From the NCBI RefSeq assembly GCF_900141635.1, contig NZ_FSRH01000003.1:62001-126000 (forward strand): 64,000 nucleotides of DNA, read 5' to 3'. Origin of the DNA: Peptoclostridium litorale DSM 5388. Lineage in GTDB: Bacteria > Bacillota > Clostridia > Peptostreptococcales > Peptostreptococcaceae. Position numbers and translations under genes: made by a program. Under the pieces are notes generated by a model. It saw only the letters and a list, made by a program, of their open reading frames with translations. It made no database searches and was not told where the DNA came from. Shown piece by piece: positions 18,226 through 28,360 of this stretch (position 1 is the first letter of the stretch; each line of letters starts with the position of its first letter).

Positions 18226-19320
18226 ATGTCTAAGGATAAAACAAACAAAAGCAAAAGTAAAACTAAATCACCAAAAAAGAAGCTGGGGTTTAACTTTTTT
18301 AGTATAAAAACTAATGACATGGGGATAGACCTTGGAACTGCAAATACAGTTGTATATTTGAGAGGCAAAGGCATAGTCCTTAGGGAGCCTTCAGTTGTAG
18401 CTATAGAGGAGCATGGCAAGTCAGTGCTTGAAGTCGGGGAAGAAGCAAAAAAAATGATAGGGAGAACGCCTGGAAACATAGTGGCAATAAGGCCAATGAG
18501 AGACGGTGTCATTGCGGATTTTGATGTGACTCAAAGCATGATAAAATATTTCATAAAGAAGGCAAGCCCTCAAAAAACTGTATTCAGCCCTAGAATAGTA
18601 ATATGTATACCATTTGGAATTACTGAGGTTGAAAAAAGAGCGGTTGAAGACGCCGCCATGCAGGCAGGCGCAAGAGAGGTCTATCTCATAGAAGAGCCTA
18701 TGGCCGCTGCAATTGGTGCTGGGCTCCAGGTCGCAGAGCCATATGGAAACATGGTAGTGGATATAGGCGGAGGAACTACTGAAATAGCGGTTATATCGCT
18801 TGGAGGGATAGTTACGGCCAAGTCAGTAAGAGTTGGAGGAGATGAGCTTGACGATTCAATAGTGAGCTACGTCAAAAAGGCATATAACCTCATGATAGGC
18901 GAAAGAACTGCGGAGGAAATTAAAATAACCATAGGATCGGCACATGAATATGAGGCCGGAGAAAAGAAGATGATGATAAGGGGACGGGACCTTGTGCAGG
19001 GACTTCCAAAGACAATAGAAGTGGATGCTCATGAGATAAGACAGGCACTTAGCGAACCTGTGACGGTAATACTGGATGCTGTAAAGGCGACGCTTGAAAA
19101 GACTCCGCCAGAACTTGCTGCAGACATAATGACAAACGGCATAATGCTCACAGGAGGAGGCGCACTTTTAAAGGGGCTTGATGTCCTTATAAAGAATGAG
19201 ACATTCATGCCTGTCAAGATAGCAGAAAATCCTCTTGACTGTGTTGCACTTGGAACAGGCAAGGTCATTGAAGAGATAGAGAGTCTTAAAAAGGTTTTAA
19301 TATCAACAAAAAAACTGTAA
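18226..19320 (+). CDS. mreB: Rod shape-determining protein MreB
   Basis: An actin-like cytoskeletal ATPase that organises lateral wall synthesis. The 364-residue protein has the phosphate-1 motif [13 protein letters not shown], phosphate-2 [18 protein letters not shown] and [12 protein letters not shown]. Unlike typical MreB it begins with a Lys/Ser-rich leader of about 30 residues before MGIDLG; the start at 18226 is backed by AAGGAGATC, so the basic extension appears real and may help membrane contact. mreC follows within four bases. Confidence 0.96.
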   Translation: MSKDKTNKSKSKTKSPKKKLGFNFFSIKTNDMGIDLGTANTVVYLRGKGIVLREPSVVAIEEHGKSVLEVGEEAKKMIGRTPGNIVAIRPMRDGVIADFDVTQSMIKYFIKKASPQKTVFSPRIVICIPFGITEVEKRAVEDAAMQAGAREVYLIEEPMAAAIGAGLQVAEPYGNMVVDIGGGTTEIAVISLGGIVTAKSVRVGGDELDDSIVSYVKKAYNLMIGERTAEEIKITIGSAHEYEAGEKKMMIRGRDLVQGLPKTIEVDAHEIRQALSEPVTVILDAVKATLEKTPPELAADIMTNGIMLTGGGALLKGLDVLIKNETFMPVKIAENPLDCVALGTGKVIEEIESLKKVLISTKKL

Positions 19321-19323
19321 CAG

Positions 19324-20211
19324 ATGGTGATGCCAAAAATGAGACTTAAAATAAAAAAATACAATAGAAATAAAAAAGAAGTGATAGCAGCTGTTAGTGT
19401 GGCTATCACTCTATTTTTAATTACGCTTTTTTCGATGGGAGGAAATAATGCCTTGGCAAAGGTGTCATCAGGCACCATTGACACATTCAGCCCCATGCAG
19501 GGTGCTATAGGAGGCTTTTTTTCGGGCATGAATAGAAACATAAGCGGCATGTTCAGTTACAATGAAAATATGAAGCAGATTGAAGATTTAAGAAAAGAAA
19601 ATCAGCAGCTTAAAAAAGAGCTCATAGAAATGGACATATCAAAAGAAGATATAAGGAATTTTGAAGAATTGAAAAAGGCTCTCAACTACGTGGAAATTAC
19701 AAAGCCCAATAGCTATATCAGTGCAAGAGTTGTGGCGAAAAACGATGGGAACTGGTATGAGAGTTTTGTGATAAGCGCAGGAGAAAAAGACGGAGTTGAA
19801 GTGGAAAGCATAGTGGTTACAGGGGACGGACTGGCGGGAATAGTATATGAAGTGTCTTCGGATTATTCAAAGGTAATATCCCTGCTCAACTATAAATCGG
19901 CAGTAAGTTTCAAGGTTCTAAGAAAGAGCGATTACATGGGGGTTATAAGAAAGAATATCTCCGTGGATTCGGCTAAGAATGTCAAGGGATATCTTATGGG
20001 CTACATGTTTGACATGGAATATGATGCGGTTCCCGGAGACATTCTAATAACATCAGGGCTTGGAATGTATCCAGAAGGAATCCCGATAGGCGAAATAGAA
20101 CAGGTTATAGAAGACAAGAGGAATCTTGTGAAGAACATAAGGGTAAGACCTTATGTGAATTTCAAAAATCTGGATGACGTGATGATAATAAACCCAAATA
20201 GAATTGAGTAG
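19324..20211 (+). CDS. mreC: Rod shape-determining protein MreC
   Basis: A 295-residue bitopic protein with a basic cytoplasmic start, one membrane helix (residues ~20-40), a coiled coil (about residues 80-125) and the two-barrel extracytoplasmic domain. It links MreB to PBP2 and RodA. Several in-frame ATG codons (19324, 19330, 19339) are possible starts; no strong Shine-Dalgarno decides between them. Confidence 0.93.
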   Translation: MVMPKMRLKIKKYNRNKKEVIAAVSVAITLFLITLFSMGGNNALAKVSSGTIDTFSPMQGAIGGFFSGMNRNISGMFSYNENMKQIEDLRKENQQLKKELIEMDISKEDIRNFEELKKALNYVEITKPNSYISARVVAKNDGNWYESFVISAGEKDGVEVESIVVTGDGLAGIVYEVSSDYSKVISLLNYKSAVSFKVLRKSDYMGVIRKNISVDSAKNVKGYLMGYMFDMEYDAVPGDILITSGLGMYPEGIPIGEIEQVIEDKRNLVKNIRVRPYVNFKNLDDVMIINPNRIE

Positions 20212-20223
20212 GGCGGTAATAAA

Positions 20224-20721
20224 ATGAAAACTTCAATTTTTTTGACCATGTCATTTATACTGGTCATATTTGAAAACAGCATACTGAACCATTTTAATAT
20301 ATTTGGCTCATCGGTAGATTTTCTGCTTGTATATATCTGCCTGATTTCGATATCTGTAGAGAAAAAAACAGCAGTAATAACAGCAATATGCGCAGGTTTT
20401 TTCAGGGATATGCTTGTTGGCAATGTAATAGGTCTGGAGGCTTTGATATTTTTCATAATAGCGCAAGTATACAGCTATATAAAAGATAAGATATTCAAGG
20501 AAAGCAGATTTACAATAGCTGTGCTTTTAATATTTGCAAGCATGGTGAGCTGTGCATTCAAGATGATTTTTTACAGAGAGTATATAAATGGAAACCTATA
20601 TACTACAATGCTTAGGAATTTCGCTGTATTTCCTATTGCAAACAGCATATTTTCTGTGGTCTTATACAGGCTCTGGGAAAGGCTCGACAATAAATTTAAG
20701 AAGGCAACATCGCTTTACTAG
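20224..20721 (+). CDS. mreD: Rod shape-determining protein MreD
   Basis: A 165-residue hydrophobic protein with about five transmembrane helices, matching MreD in size, topology and position between mreC and the class B PBP. Sequence conservation in this family is low, so the call depends partly on context. TAGGGCGG lies ahead of the ATG. Confidence 0.9.
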   Translation: MKTSIFLTMSFILVIFENSILNHFNIFGSSVDFLLVYICLISISVEKKTAVITAICAGFFRDMLVGNVIGLEALIFFIIAQVYSYIKDKIFKESRFTIAVLLIFASMVSCAFKMIFYREYINGNLYTTMLRNFAVFPIANSIFSVVLYRLWERLDNKFKKATSLY

Positions 20722-20742
20722 ATGTGTAAAAGGGTGGAGGCA

Positions 20743-23532
20743 ATGATTCAAAATAAAAAATTTGAAGACAGATTTGATATTTTAAGGCTGGTGTTTATTG
20801 CTGTTTTTTGCATGCTGGCTGTCAGGATTTCGTTTATGACAATAATACAGGGAGAAGAGTATTATAATCAAGCATCAAACAAGGTTTATAGAAAAATATC
20901 AGTTGAGGCGCCAAGAGGCGAGATAAGAGACAGATATGGAAGGCTGCTCGCGGGCAGCAGACCGAGTTTTGCCGTTCGAATATCCAAAAATGAAGTGCTA
21001 AAGGACAAGACAAATGATGTGGTGCTTCAGCTTGTGAACATACTGGAAAAAAATAGAGATGAATATCTCGATGAATTCCCCATAAAAATGAAAAATGGGA
21101 CATACCAGTTTGAATCCGAGCAAAAAATAAAAGAATGGAAAAAAACCAACAATATACCTTCTGTAAGCAACGCGAAAGAGAGCTTCTATATTCTTGCGGA
21201 AAGGCTAGTGGAAAGTGGAAGCATAGATGCAGACATATATGCACTGGAGCCGTACGAGCTGCAAAAAATGCTCAATGAAAAGGGTGTATATCCACCTATA
21301 TATGTTTCGAAGTGGAAGTTTTCAGAGCAGGTAAGAAAAGAAAACTGGCTTTACGGGTATGGGATAAAAGACGAAAACATAAGTGCAGCTAAGGCTTTTG
21401 ATAAGATAAAGGAATATTTCGAGCTTGAGAACATGGAAGACATTGATGATGCGAGGAAGATAATGTCAATAAGGGACCTCTTGAAGGCGAAGGGATATCT
21501 TCAGTATCAGCCTGTAGACGTTGCAGTGGATGTATCTCAAAATACAGTTGCGGAAATAGAGGAAAAGGGCGTGCAGCTTACTGGGGTAAGTGTTGAAATA
21601 AAGCCTATAAGATACTATCCAAATGGCAGCGCGGCCTCCCATATACTTGGCCAGATGGGTAAAATTTCTCAGACACGCGAAATAGAATATTATGTTAAAG
21701 AAAAGGGTTACAACCAAAATGACATGATAGGCAAGACCGGCATAGAAAAAGAATTTGAAGAAAGACTTAAGGGAACAAACGGCTATAATAGGGTCCAGGT
21801 GGATGCTGCGGGAAGGCTGATAAAAAGGCTTGATATGAATGAGCCTTTGCCAGGAGACGCAGTATATCTCACAATAGACCTGGATCTTCAAAAAAGAGCC
21901 GAGGAGTCGCTGAAAGAAGTACTTCAGACTATAAGAAGCGGCGGAACTTATAGCAGCAAATGGGGAAATTACAGGCTAAGAGACAGCAGCGTATATGACA
22001 AGGCTACATCAGGAGCCGTGGTTGCACTGGATGTCAATACGGGAGAAGTGCTTGCTCTCGCGAATTACCCGGACTACGACCCAAACTTGTTTTCAACTGG
22101 AATATCAAACGATGATATGGAAAGCCTTCTTCCAGCAAATGGCAATGACCTTCTTGCTCCAAGGCCGCTTTACAATATAGCGACTATGACGGCTGTTCAA
22201 CCGGGTTCGACATTTAAGATGGTAACAGGTCTTGCAGCTCTCGAAGCGGGACTTTCTCCAACATACACTATAAGGGATAAGGGATATATAAAACTTGGGA
22301 ACAAGACTTTTGGTTGTTGGATATGGAACAGCAGCAGGGGTAATCACGGGGATACGGACCTTTACAAGGCGCTTGAGGTTTCGTGCAACTACTATTTCTA
22401 CAGCCTGAGTGTTGGGTACGACTATTCAAAGGACAAGCCGCTGCCCGTAAAAATGAGTGTCGATGACATACTCCACTATGCGAGGCTTTTCGGGCTTGAT
22501 GAAGAGACCGGCATACAGATAGAAGAGTTTGCAGGAAAGGTTCCAAATCCTGAAGACAAACTCAAAACGACAAAGAGGATGCTAAAAAACAGGCTTAACA
22601 AAAAGCTTGAAAAATATTTTGAGGACATAGAAAAAAACAAAGACTTGAATGAATATGAAAAAAGGGTAGAGACAATAGTCTCGTGGACAGAGGAAAACCC
22701 TTCAAGAGGAGAGATTATAAGAAGGCTTACCGACCTTAAAATAAAAAGCGACAAGATAGGCGAAGTGACCGATTTAGTGAAATACAGCTATTTCAACCAG
22801 GCACAGTGGGGAACGGGAGACAGTTTCAACATAGGCATAGGCCAGGGTGAAAACTCATATACGCCTATACAAATGGCAAACTATATATCGGCAATATCCA
22901 ATGGAGGCTATAAAAACAAGGTTACTGTGGTGGACAAAATAGAATCTTATGATAAACTTAATATAGAAAGAATAGAACGAAAAAGCGAAAAAATAGAGCT
23001 GGTAAATGAAAAAAACCTTGAAGAAATTAAAAAGGGCATGAGAAGGGTTACAAGCATAGGTACAGCAAGTAGCGTGTTTGGGAGATTCCCAGTTGAAACT
23101 GCAGCCAAAACTGGTACAGCCCAAAAAAGTGGCAGGGTACCTGCTAAAGATGAGCAGGAGTATATATATTCACACTTGTCCAGTTTTGGAGTGTCAAAGG
23201 AGATGCTCGATCAAAAAGCCGACGAGCTAGAAGCGAAGTCTGCAAGGGAAATGGACAGGGAGTATTTTTTGAGAAATGCACTTTTAAAGCTCAATCCAAA
23301 GCTCAAATCAGCGGATATAGACAGGTTCAAGGACACATATGATGATTTTGCATGGTTTGTATCTTTTGCGCCATATGACAAACCGGAGATTGCAGTTGTA
23401 GTCATGATATTCCAAGGAGGCCATGGTGGGTATGGGGCCCCTATAGCAAGGGATGTCATTGCACAGTATATGGGATTGGAAGATGAAATTGACGTCCCAA
23501 AAATTGATTATTCAGGCACATTGACGGAGTAA
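20743..23532 (+). CDS. mrdA: Penicillin-binding protein 2, elongation-specific D,D-transpeptidase (extra long)
   Basis: A class B PBP that cross-links peptidoglycan during elongation. It has an N-terminal membrane anchor (residues ~15-38) and the transpeptidase motifs STFK (Ser489), SCN (Ser547) and KTGT (Lys789). At 929 residues it is far longer than E. coli PBP2 (633): about 160 extra residues precede the active serine and about 85 lie between SxN and KTG, including a Lys/Glu-rich helical insert near residues 605-660. The ATG at 20722 is upstream of the GGTGGAGG ribosome-binding site, so 20743 is the start. It follows mreD and precedes minC. Confidence 0.94.
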   Translation: MIQNKKFEDRFDILRLVFIAVFCMLAVRISFMTIIQGEEYYNQASNKVYRKISVEAPRGEIRDRYGRLLAGSRPSFAVRISKNEVLKDKTNDVVLQLVNILEKNRDEYLDEFPIKMKNGTYQFESEQKIKEWKKTNNIPSVSNAKESFYILAERLVESGSIDADIYALEPYELQKMLNEKGVYPPIYVSKWKFSEQVRKENWLYGYGIKDENISAAKAFDKIKEYFELENMEDIDDARKIMSIRDLLKAKGYLQYQPVDVAVDVSQNTVAEIEEKGVQLTGVSVEIKPIRYYPNGSAASHILGQMGKISQTREIEYYVKEKGYNQNDMIGKTGIEKEFEERLKGTNGYNRVQVDAAGRLIKRLDMNEPLPGDAVYLTIDLDLQKRAEESLKEVLQTIRSGGTYSSKWGNYRLRDSSVYDKATSGAVVALDVNTGEVLALANYPDYDPNLFSTGISNDDMESLLPANGNDLLAPRPLYNIATMTAVQPGSTFKMVTGLAALEAGLSPTYTIRDKGYIKLGNKTFGCWIWNSSRGNHGDTDLYKALEVSCNYYFYSLSVGYDYSKDKPLPVKMSVDDILHYARLFGLDEETGIQIEEFAGKVPNPEDKLKTTKRMLKNRLNKKLEKYFEDIEKNKDLNEYEKRVETIVSWTEENPSRGEIIRRLTDLKIKSDKIGEVTDLVKYSYFNQAQWGTGDSFNIGIGQGENSYTPIQMANYISAISNGGYKNKVTVVDKIESYDKLNIERIERKSEKIELVNEKNLEEIKKGMRRVTSIGTASSVFGRFPVETAAKTGTAQKSGRVPAKDEQEYIYSHLSSFGVSKEMLDQKADELEAKSAREMDREYFLRNALLKLNPKLKSADIDRFKDTYDDFAWFVSFAPYDKPEIAVVVMIFQGGHGGYGAPIARDVIAQYMGLEDEIDVPKIDYSGTLTE

Positions 23533-23566
23533 GGGTGTATTTAATAAAATAAATGGAGGAGTCTAT

Positions 23567-24187
23567 ATGAAGGACGCAGAAGTTGTTGAATTCAAGGGAA
23601 CCAAAAATGGGCTCGTTATAAACATAAAAGGTGAGCATGACTTTGATACAATAGAAAAAAGCGTTACTGAAAAGGTTGAAGGTGCAGGAGGCTTTTTTAC
23701 AGGAGCCACCATAGCTGCTATAAATTGTAGTCATATAGATGATGTAGAGTATTTAAGGCTAAAAGCCCTTGTTACAGAAAAGCTGCACATGAAGCTTCTG
23801 GAGGAACAGGAACAAAAAAGCAGTGGAGTCTTTGAAGGTATACAAGAGGGTGATACAAAATTTGTAAAAAGCACACTTAGATCTGGCAAAAAGATAGAAT
23901 TTAATGGTAATATAGTTATAATAGGTGATGTGAACCCGGGGGCACAGATAGTTGCACATGGAAACGTAGTAGTTATAGGCTCTTTAAAAGGAGTAGTGCA
24001 TGCGGGTGCAAACGGCAATAAAAAGGCTTTCGTATCAGCATATGAGCTTCAGCCCATGCAGCTTAGGATTGCGGACAGCATAGCCATACCGCCAGAAAGC
24101 GAATCCGGCAACAAGCCGGAATTTCCAGAAATAGCTTTTATAAAAGACAATCATATAGTAATCGAACCAAGCCTTAATAGAAAATGA
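23567..24187 (+). CDS. minC: Septum site-determining protein MinC
   Basis: A 206-residue FtsZ polymerisation inhibitor, guided to the poles by MinD. The C-terminal beta-helix domain is clear (LRSGKKIEFNGNIVIIGDVNPGAQIVAHGNVVVIGSLKG...AGANG), and the N-terminal domain carries GTKNGLVI near the start. ATGGAGG precedes the ATG. minD and minE follow in order. Confidence 0.95.
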   Translation: MKDAEVVEFKGTKNGLVINIKGEHDFDTIEKSVTEKVEGAGGFFTGATIAAINCSHIDDVEYLRLKALVTEKLHMKLLEEQEQKSSGVFEGIQEGDTKFVKSTLRSGKKIEFNGNIVIIGDVNPGAQIVAHGNVVVIGSLKGVVHAGANGNKKAFVSAYELQPMQLRIADSIAIPPESESGNKPEFPEIAFIKDNHIVIEPSLNRK

Positions 24188-24204
24188 TTTGGGAGGTTGA
24201 GTAG

Positions 24205-25002
24205 ATGGGAGAGGTAATAGTCATAACATCTGGTAAGGGAGGGGTCGGCAAGACGACCACGACTGCGAACATAGGGACAGCGCTGAGCCTTTCTGGGAAA
24301 AAAGTTGCAGTTGTTGATGCGGACATAGGACTTAGAAACTTGGATGTTGTAATGGGACTTGAAAATAGAATCGTGTATGATATTGTAGACGTAGTTGAGG
24401 GGAACTGCAGACTCAAGCAGGCCCTTATAAAGGACAAGAGATTCGAGGGACTCTATCTGCTTCCAGCCGCTCAGACAAGAGACAAGACGGCCGTGTCGCC
24501 AGATCAGATGAAAGAGCTTGCAAAAACCCTGAAGGAAAGCTTTGACTATGTAATTATAGACTGTCCGGCAGGGATAGAACAGGGATTTAAAAATGCAATA
24601 GCAGGGGCAGACAGGGCTATAGTCATAACTACCCCAGAGGTATCAGCCGTAAGGGATGCTGACAGGATAATAGGTCTTTTGGAGGCGAATGACCTTGAAA
24701 ATCCAAATCTAATTATCAATAGGATAAGGTTTGAGATGGTAAAGCGCGGAGACATGATGAACATAGAAGACATAATAGACATATTAGCGGTAGACCTTGT
24801 GGGCGTTGTTCCGGATGACGAAAGTGTTGTAATAACTACAAACAAGGGTGAACCTGCAGTTACAGAGTCAAAATCGCTTGCAGGAAGGGCCTATTTGAAT
24901 ATTGCAAAGAGAATACTGGGGGAAGAAGTTCCGTTTTTGAGCATTGAAAGCAATGAGACTTTTATGGAAAAGATCAAGAGAATATTTGGAATTGCTAGAT
25001 AG
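24205..25002 (+). CDS. minD: Septum site-determining protein MinD
   Basis: A 265-residue membrane-associating ATPase with the deviant Walker A motif SGKGGVGKTT (residues ~8-17), VDADIGLRNLD, and a C-terminal amphipathic helix (FMEKIKRIFGIAR) for membrane binding. It recruits MinC and is displaced by MinE. GGGAGG lies upstream. Confidence 0.97.
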   Translation: MGEVIVITSGKGGVGKTTTTANIGTALSLSGKKVAVVDADIGLRNLDVVMGLENRIVYDIVDVVEGNCRLKQALIKDKRFEGLYLLPAAQTRDKTAVSPDQMKELAKTLKESFDYVIIDCPAGIEQGFKNAIAGADRAIVITTPEVSAVRDADRIIGLLEANDLENPNLIINRIRFEMVKRGDMMNIEDIIDILAVDLVGVVPDDESVVITTNKGEPAVTESKSLAGRAYLNIAKRILGEEVPFLSIESNETFMEKIKRIFGIAR

Positions 25003-25014
25003 GGGTGATTAGGG

Positions 25015-25296
25015 ATGGATTTGTTTAGCTTGTTCGGCAAAAGCTCTAAAGCAAGTAAGAACATAGCAAAAGAAAGACTTAAGCTTGTGCTTGTGCATGA
25101 CAGAACTAATTGTTCAGATAGTTTTTTGGAAAACATTAAAGGAGACCTCATAAAAACCATATCCAACTACATAGAAATAGATGAGGATGGTTTTGAAGTC
25201 AAGATGACCAAGTCAAGGGATTCGAGTGAGGGGACTGTGCTTTCAGCCTTGGTAGCCAATATACCGATAAAAAAAGTGAAGGACTGCAAAAGATAA
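25015..25296 (+). CDS. minE: Cell division topological specificity factor MinE
   Basis: A 93-residue protein with the anti-MinCD helix region (AKERLKLVLVHDRT, residues ~19-32) and a C-terminal topological domain. Having MinE rather than only DivIVA suggests an oscillating Min system. Its stop codon overlaps the left arm of a terminator. Confidence 0.95.
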   Translation: MDLFSLFGKSSKASKNIAKERLKLVLVHDRTNCSDSFLENIKGDLIKTISNYIEIDEDGFEVKMTKSRDSSEGTVLSALVANIPIKKVKDCKR

Positions 25297-25330
25297 AAGG
25301 GAATTCCACTTTTGGAATTTCCTTTTCTTT
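25295..25330 (+). terminator. Rho-independent terminator after minE
   Basis: A 14-bp stem with one G-U pair (25295-25308 with 25313-25326), 4-nt loop and T-rich tail. It may only partly separate minE from rodA. Confidence 0.8.
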
Positions 25331-25385
25331 TCGGTCGGAAGATATTTTTAAACCCAAAAGGTCTTGTCAACGCAGGGAGGAAAAA

Positions 25386-26489
25386 ATGGATTTTAGAAAG
25401 TTCAAAGAGATTGACTGGAAACTGCTTGTTATAGTTTCGCTGATATTCATACTAGGAATAATAGTAATAAGCAGTGCAACCCAGGCGAATATAGTTGGAA
25501 TAAACAGGCAGGTCAAGGTCCAGTTCATATCGTTTTTAATGGGACTGTGCATAATATTTGGATTGCTGCTCATAGACTACAATACATTTGCAAAATACAG
25601 CAGGCCAATATATATAGTGAATATACTGCTACTGCTTCTTGTTTACATGCCGGGGCTTGGAATACAAAGAGCGGGAGCAAGGTCGTGGATAAACCTTGGG
25701 TTTGTTGATCTTCAAACATCTGAAATAGTAAAGATAGGGTTCATACTCTCGTTTGCCAGTTTTCTTGAAGATAAAAAAGGAAAATTAAATACATTCAGGG
25801 ATTTGATGCCTGTGGCATTGTATGCAGCTCCAATAGTTCTTCTCATATTAAAGCAGCCTGACCTTGGAACTGCAATAGTTTTCGTATCTATAATTTCAGG
25901 AATGGTTTTTATATGTGATATAAATATCAAAATAGTGTTTTATACCATGGCTGCTTCTGTTTTGTCGATTCCTGCAATATACCCATTTTTGAAAGCGCAC
26001 CAAAAATTAAGAATAGATGCATTTTTACATCCGGGAAATCCTGATTACGCCGGCAACTACCAGGTTATACAGTCTATGATTGCCATAGGTTCGGGCAAGA
26101 TTTTTGGCAAGGGACTTTACAAGGGGACCCAGAACCAGTTTAATTTCCTTCCGGTTCAGGACACTGACTTTATATTTGCAGTAATGGGAGAGGAACTTGG
26201 GCTTATAGGAGGGCTTATGCTTATAATTCTCTTTTACATGTTGTTAAAGAGGATACTCACAATAGCCAAGACTTCAAAAGACTTTTACGGCAGTCTTATA
26301 ACAACAGGAGTGCTATTCATGTTCTTGTACCAGACGATTCAAAACATAGGCATGACAATGGGACTTATGCCTGTAACGGGAGTCACGCTTCCGTTTGTGA
26401 GCTATGGAGGAAGTTCTATGATAAACAGCATGATAGCCCTGGGGATTGTATTCAATGTAGCCATGAGAAGAAAGAAAATCAATTTTTAA
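25386..26489 (+). CDS. rodA: RodA-type SEDS peptidoglycan glycosyltransferase
   Basis: A 367-residue SEDS-family protein with about ten transmembrane helices that polymerises lipid II with PBP2. Recognisable stretches include GARSWINLG, LKQPDLGTA, FLPVQDTDFIFAVMGEELG and the C-terminal TGVTLPFVSYGGSSM. FtsW and SpoVE share these motifs; the mre/mrdA/min context favours RodA. GGGAGG precedes the ATG. Confidence 0.92.
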   Translation: MDFRKFKEIDWKLLVIVSLIFILGIIVISSATQANIVGINRQVKVQFISFLMGLCIIFGLLLIDYNTFAKYSRPIYIVNILLLLLVYMPGLGIQRAGARSWINLGFVDLQTSEIVKIGFILSFASFLEDKKGKLNTFRDLMPVALYAAPIVLLILKQPDLGTAIVFVSIISGMVFICDINIKIVFYTMAASVLSIPAIYPFLKAHQKLRIDAFLHPGNPDYAGNYQVIQSMIAIGSGKIFGKGLYKGTQNQFNFLPVQDTDFIFAVMGEELGLIGGLMLIILFYMLLKRILTIAKTSKDFYGSLITTGVLFMFLYQTIQNIGMTMGLMPVTGVTLPFVSYGGSSMINSMIALGIVFNVAMRRKKINF

Positions 26490-26515
26490 TATATTTATGG
26501 AGGTAGAGAGCTATA

Positions 26516-28360
26516 ATGGAAAGAGTCGAAATAAACGACATTTTGCTTAAGGTTGAAAAACCTGCAAGGTATACTGGTAATGAAATTAACGTATACAAAA
26601 AGGAAATAGATGAAAAGACAATAAGGTTTGCATTTGCATTCCCGGACATATATGAGGTGGGCATGAGCTTTATGGGAATGCAGATACTTTACAATCTGCT
26701 AAACAACATTGATGATGTGTATTGTGAAAGGGTATTTGCGCCGGCTTCAGATATGGAAAGCGTAATGAGGGAAAAGAATCTCCCACTGTTTGCTCTTGAA
26801 AGCAGGCATCCTTTAAAGAATTTTGACTTTGTAGGATTTACGCTTCAGTATGAGCTTTCATATACAAACATATTAAATATGCTTGACCTTTCAGGAATAC
26901 CTCTTTATGCAAATGACAGATCGGAGGAAGACCCGTTTGTAATAGTTGGAGGGCCTTGCGTTTACAATATGGAGCCTATAGCGGACTTTGTAGACATAGC
27001 GACAATAGGCGAGGGCGAAGAGGTAATGGCCGAGCTTATGGACAGCTACAGGGCGTGGAAGAAAAGCGGCAAGAGCAAAAGGGATTTCCTGGTTCAAATA
27101 GCAAGGGATATTGAAGGTGTGTACATCCCATCCCTATACGACTGCAAGTATAATGAAGACGGCACGCTCAAAGAGGTATCTCCAAATATCGAAGGAGTGC
27201 CGGCTAAAATAAAAAAGAGAATAATAAAAGACCTGGATTCTGTATACTATCAAGACAGACTTATAGTCCCGTATATAGACATTGTTCACGACAGGATAAT
27301 GCTCGAGATATTTAGGGGATGCACAAGGGGATGCAGGTTCTGCCAGGCCGGAATGCTATACAGGCCTATAAGGGAGAGAAGCGTTGAAAAACTCAAACAG
27401 CATTTGGCGAAGATTGTAAAAAGCACAGGATACGAGGAAATATCACTGTCATCACTGAGCACAAGCGACTATTCGGGCCTTGAAGAACTCACAATGCACA
27501 TACTAAAGGAATATAGTGAAAAGGAGAAGATATCTCTTTCACTTCCATCTTTAAGGCTTGACAATTTCTCGGCAGAACTTGCCCAAAAGATTCAGGAGGT
27601 TAGAAAAAGCGGACTTACGTTTGCACCGGAGGCGGGAACTCAAAGGCTCAGGGATGTAATAAACAAGGGTATAACTGAAGAAGACCTTGAAAACGCAATG
27701 ACAAAGGCTTTTGGCATGGGGTGGAGCAATGTAAAGCTGTACTTCATGATGAGCCTTCCGACAGAGACATATGAAGACCTTGACGGAATAGGGGATCTTG
27801 CATACAAGGTATTGGACATATACAGAGATCTGAATGACGGAAAGCTTGGCAGGAATTTCAATGTAACTGTAAGCACGTCTTCATTTGTACCAAAGCCGTT
27901 TACTCCTTTCCAATGGGAGCCGCAAAACACCGTTGAAGAGCTCAGGGAAAAACAAAGGTATCTGGTTCAAATGCTTAAAAACAAGAACATATCATACAAA
28001 TACCATGAATCAAAGACAAGCTTTTTGGAGGCTGTAATGGCAAGGGGAGACAGAAGGCTTTCAAAGGTTATACATGATGCATTCAAAAAGGGATGCACAT
28101 TCGACGGATGGGACGAGAAATTCCAGTTTGATCTTTGGAAAGAGGCATTTGAAGAGAATGATATGAGCATGGAGTTTTACGCACACAGAAGAAGAAGCTA
28201 TGACGAACTGTTCCCATGGGATCATATAGATGCAGGAGTGAGCAAGAAATTCCTTATAGATGAAAATGAAAAAGCGAAAAACGAGCAGCTTACACCTGAC
28301 TGCAGAGGCGGATGCAGGGGCTGTGGAATAAATACAGATATAGCAAGGGGGCTGTGCTAA
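26516..28360 (+). CDS. B12-binding-like/radical SAM protein (TIGR03960 type)
   Basis: A 614-residue protein with an N-terminal cobalamin-binding-like domain, a radical SAM core with CTRGCRFCQAG (Cys269, 273, 276) binding a [4Fe-4S] cluster, and a C-terminal domain ending in a Cys-rich CRGGCRGCGI segment. In Clostridia and other phyla it is encoded just before a DUF2344 protein and RNase G, exactly as here. The substrate is unknown; the neighbourhood suggests a link with RNA or ribosome maturation. The family name is from memory of the motif and context. Confidence 0.85.
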   Translation: MERVEINDILLKVEKPARYTGNEINVYKKEIDEKTIRFAFAFPDIYEVGMSFMGMQILYNLLNNIDDVYCERVFAPASDMESVMREKNLPLFALESRHPLKNFDFVGFTLQYELSYTNILNMLDLSGIPLYANDRSEEDPFVIVGGPCVYNMEPIADFVDIATIGEGEEVMAELMDSYRAWKKSGKSKRDFLVQIARDIEGVYIPSLYDCKYNEDGTLKEVSPNIEGVPAKIKKRIIKDLDSVYYQDRLIVPYIDIVHDRIMLEIFRGCTRGCRFCQAGMLYRPIRERSVEKLKQHLAKIVKSTGYEEISLSSLSTSDYSGLEELTMHILKEYSEKEKISLSLPSLRLDNFSAELAQKIQEVRKSGLTFAPEAGTQRLRDVINKGITEEDLENAMTKAFGMGWSNVKLYFMMSLPTETYEDLDGIGDLAYKVLDIYRDLNDGKLGRNFNVTVSTSSFVPKPFTPFQWEPQNTVEELREKQRYLVQMLKNKNISYKYHESKTSFLEAVMARGDRRLSKVIHDAFKKGCTFDGWDEKFQFDLWKEAFEENDMSMEFYAHRRRSYDELFPWDHIDAGVSKKFLIDENEKAKNEQLTPDCRGGCRGCGINTDIARGLC

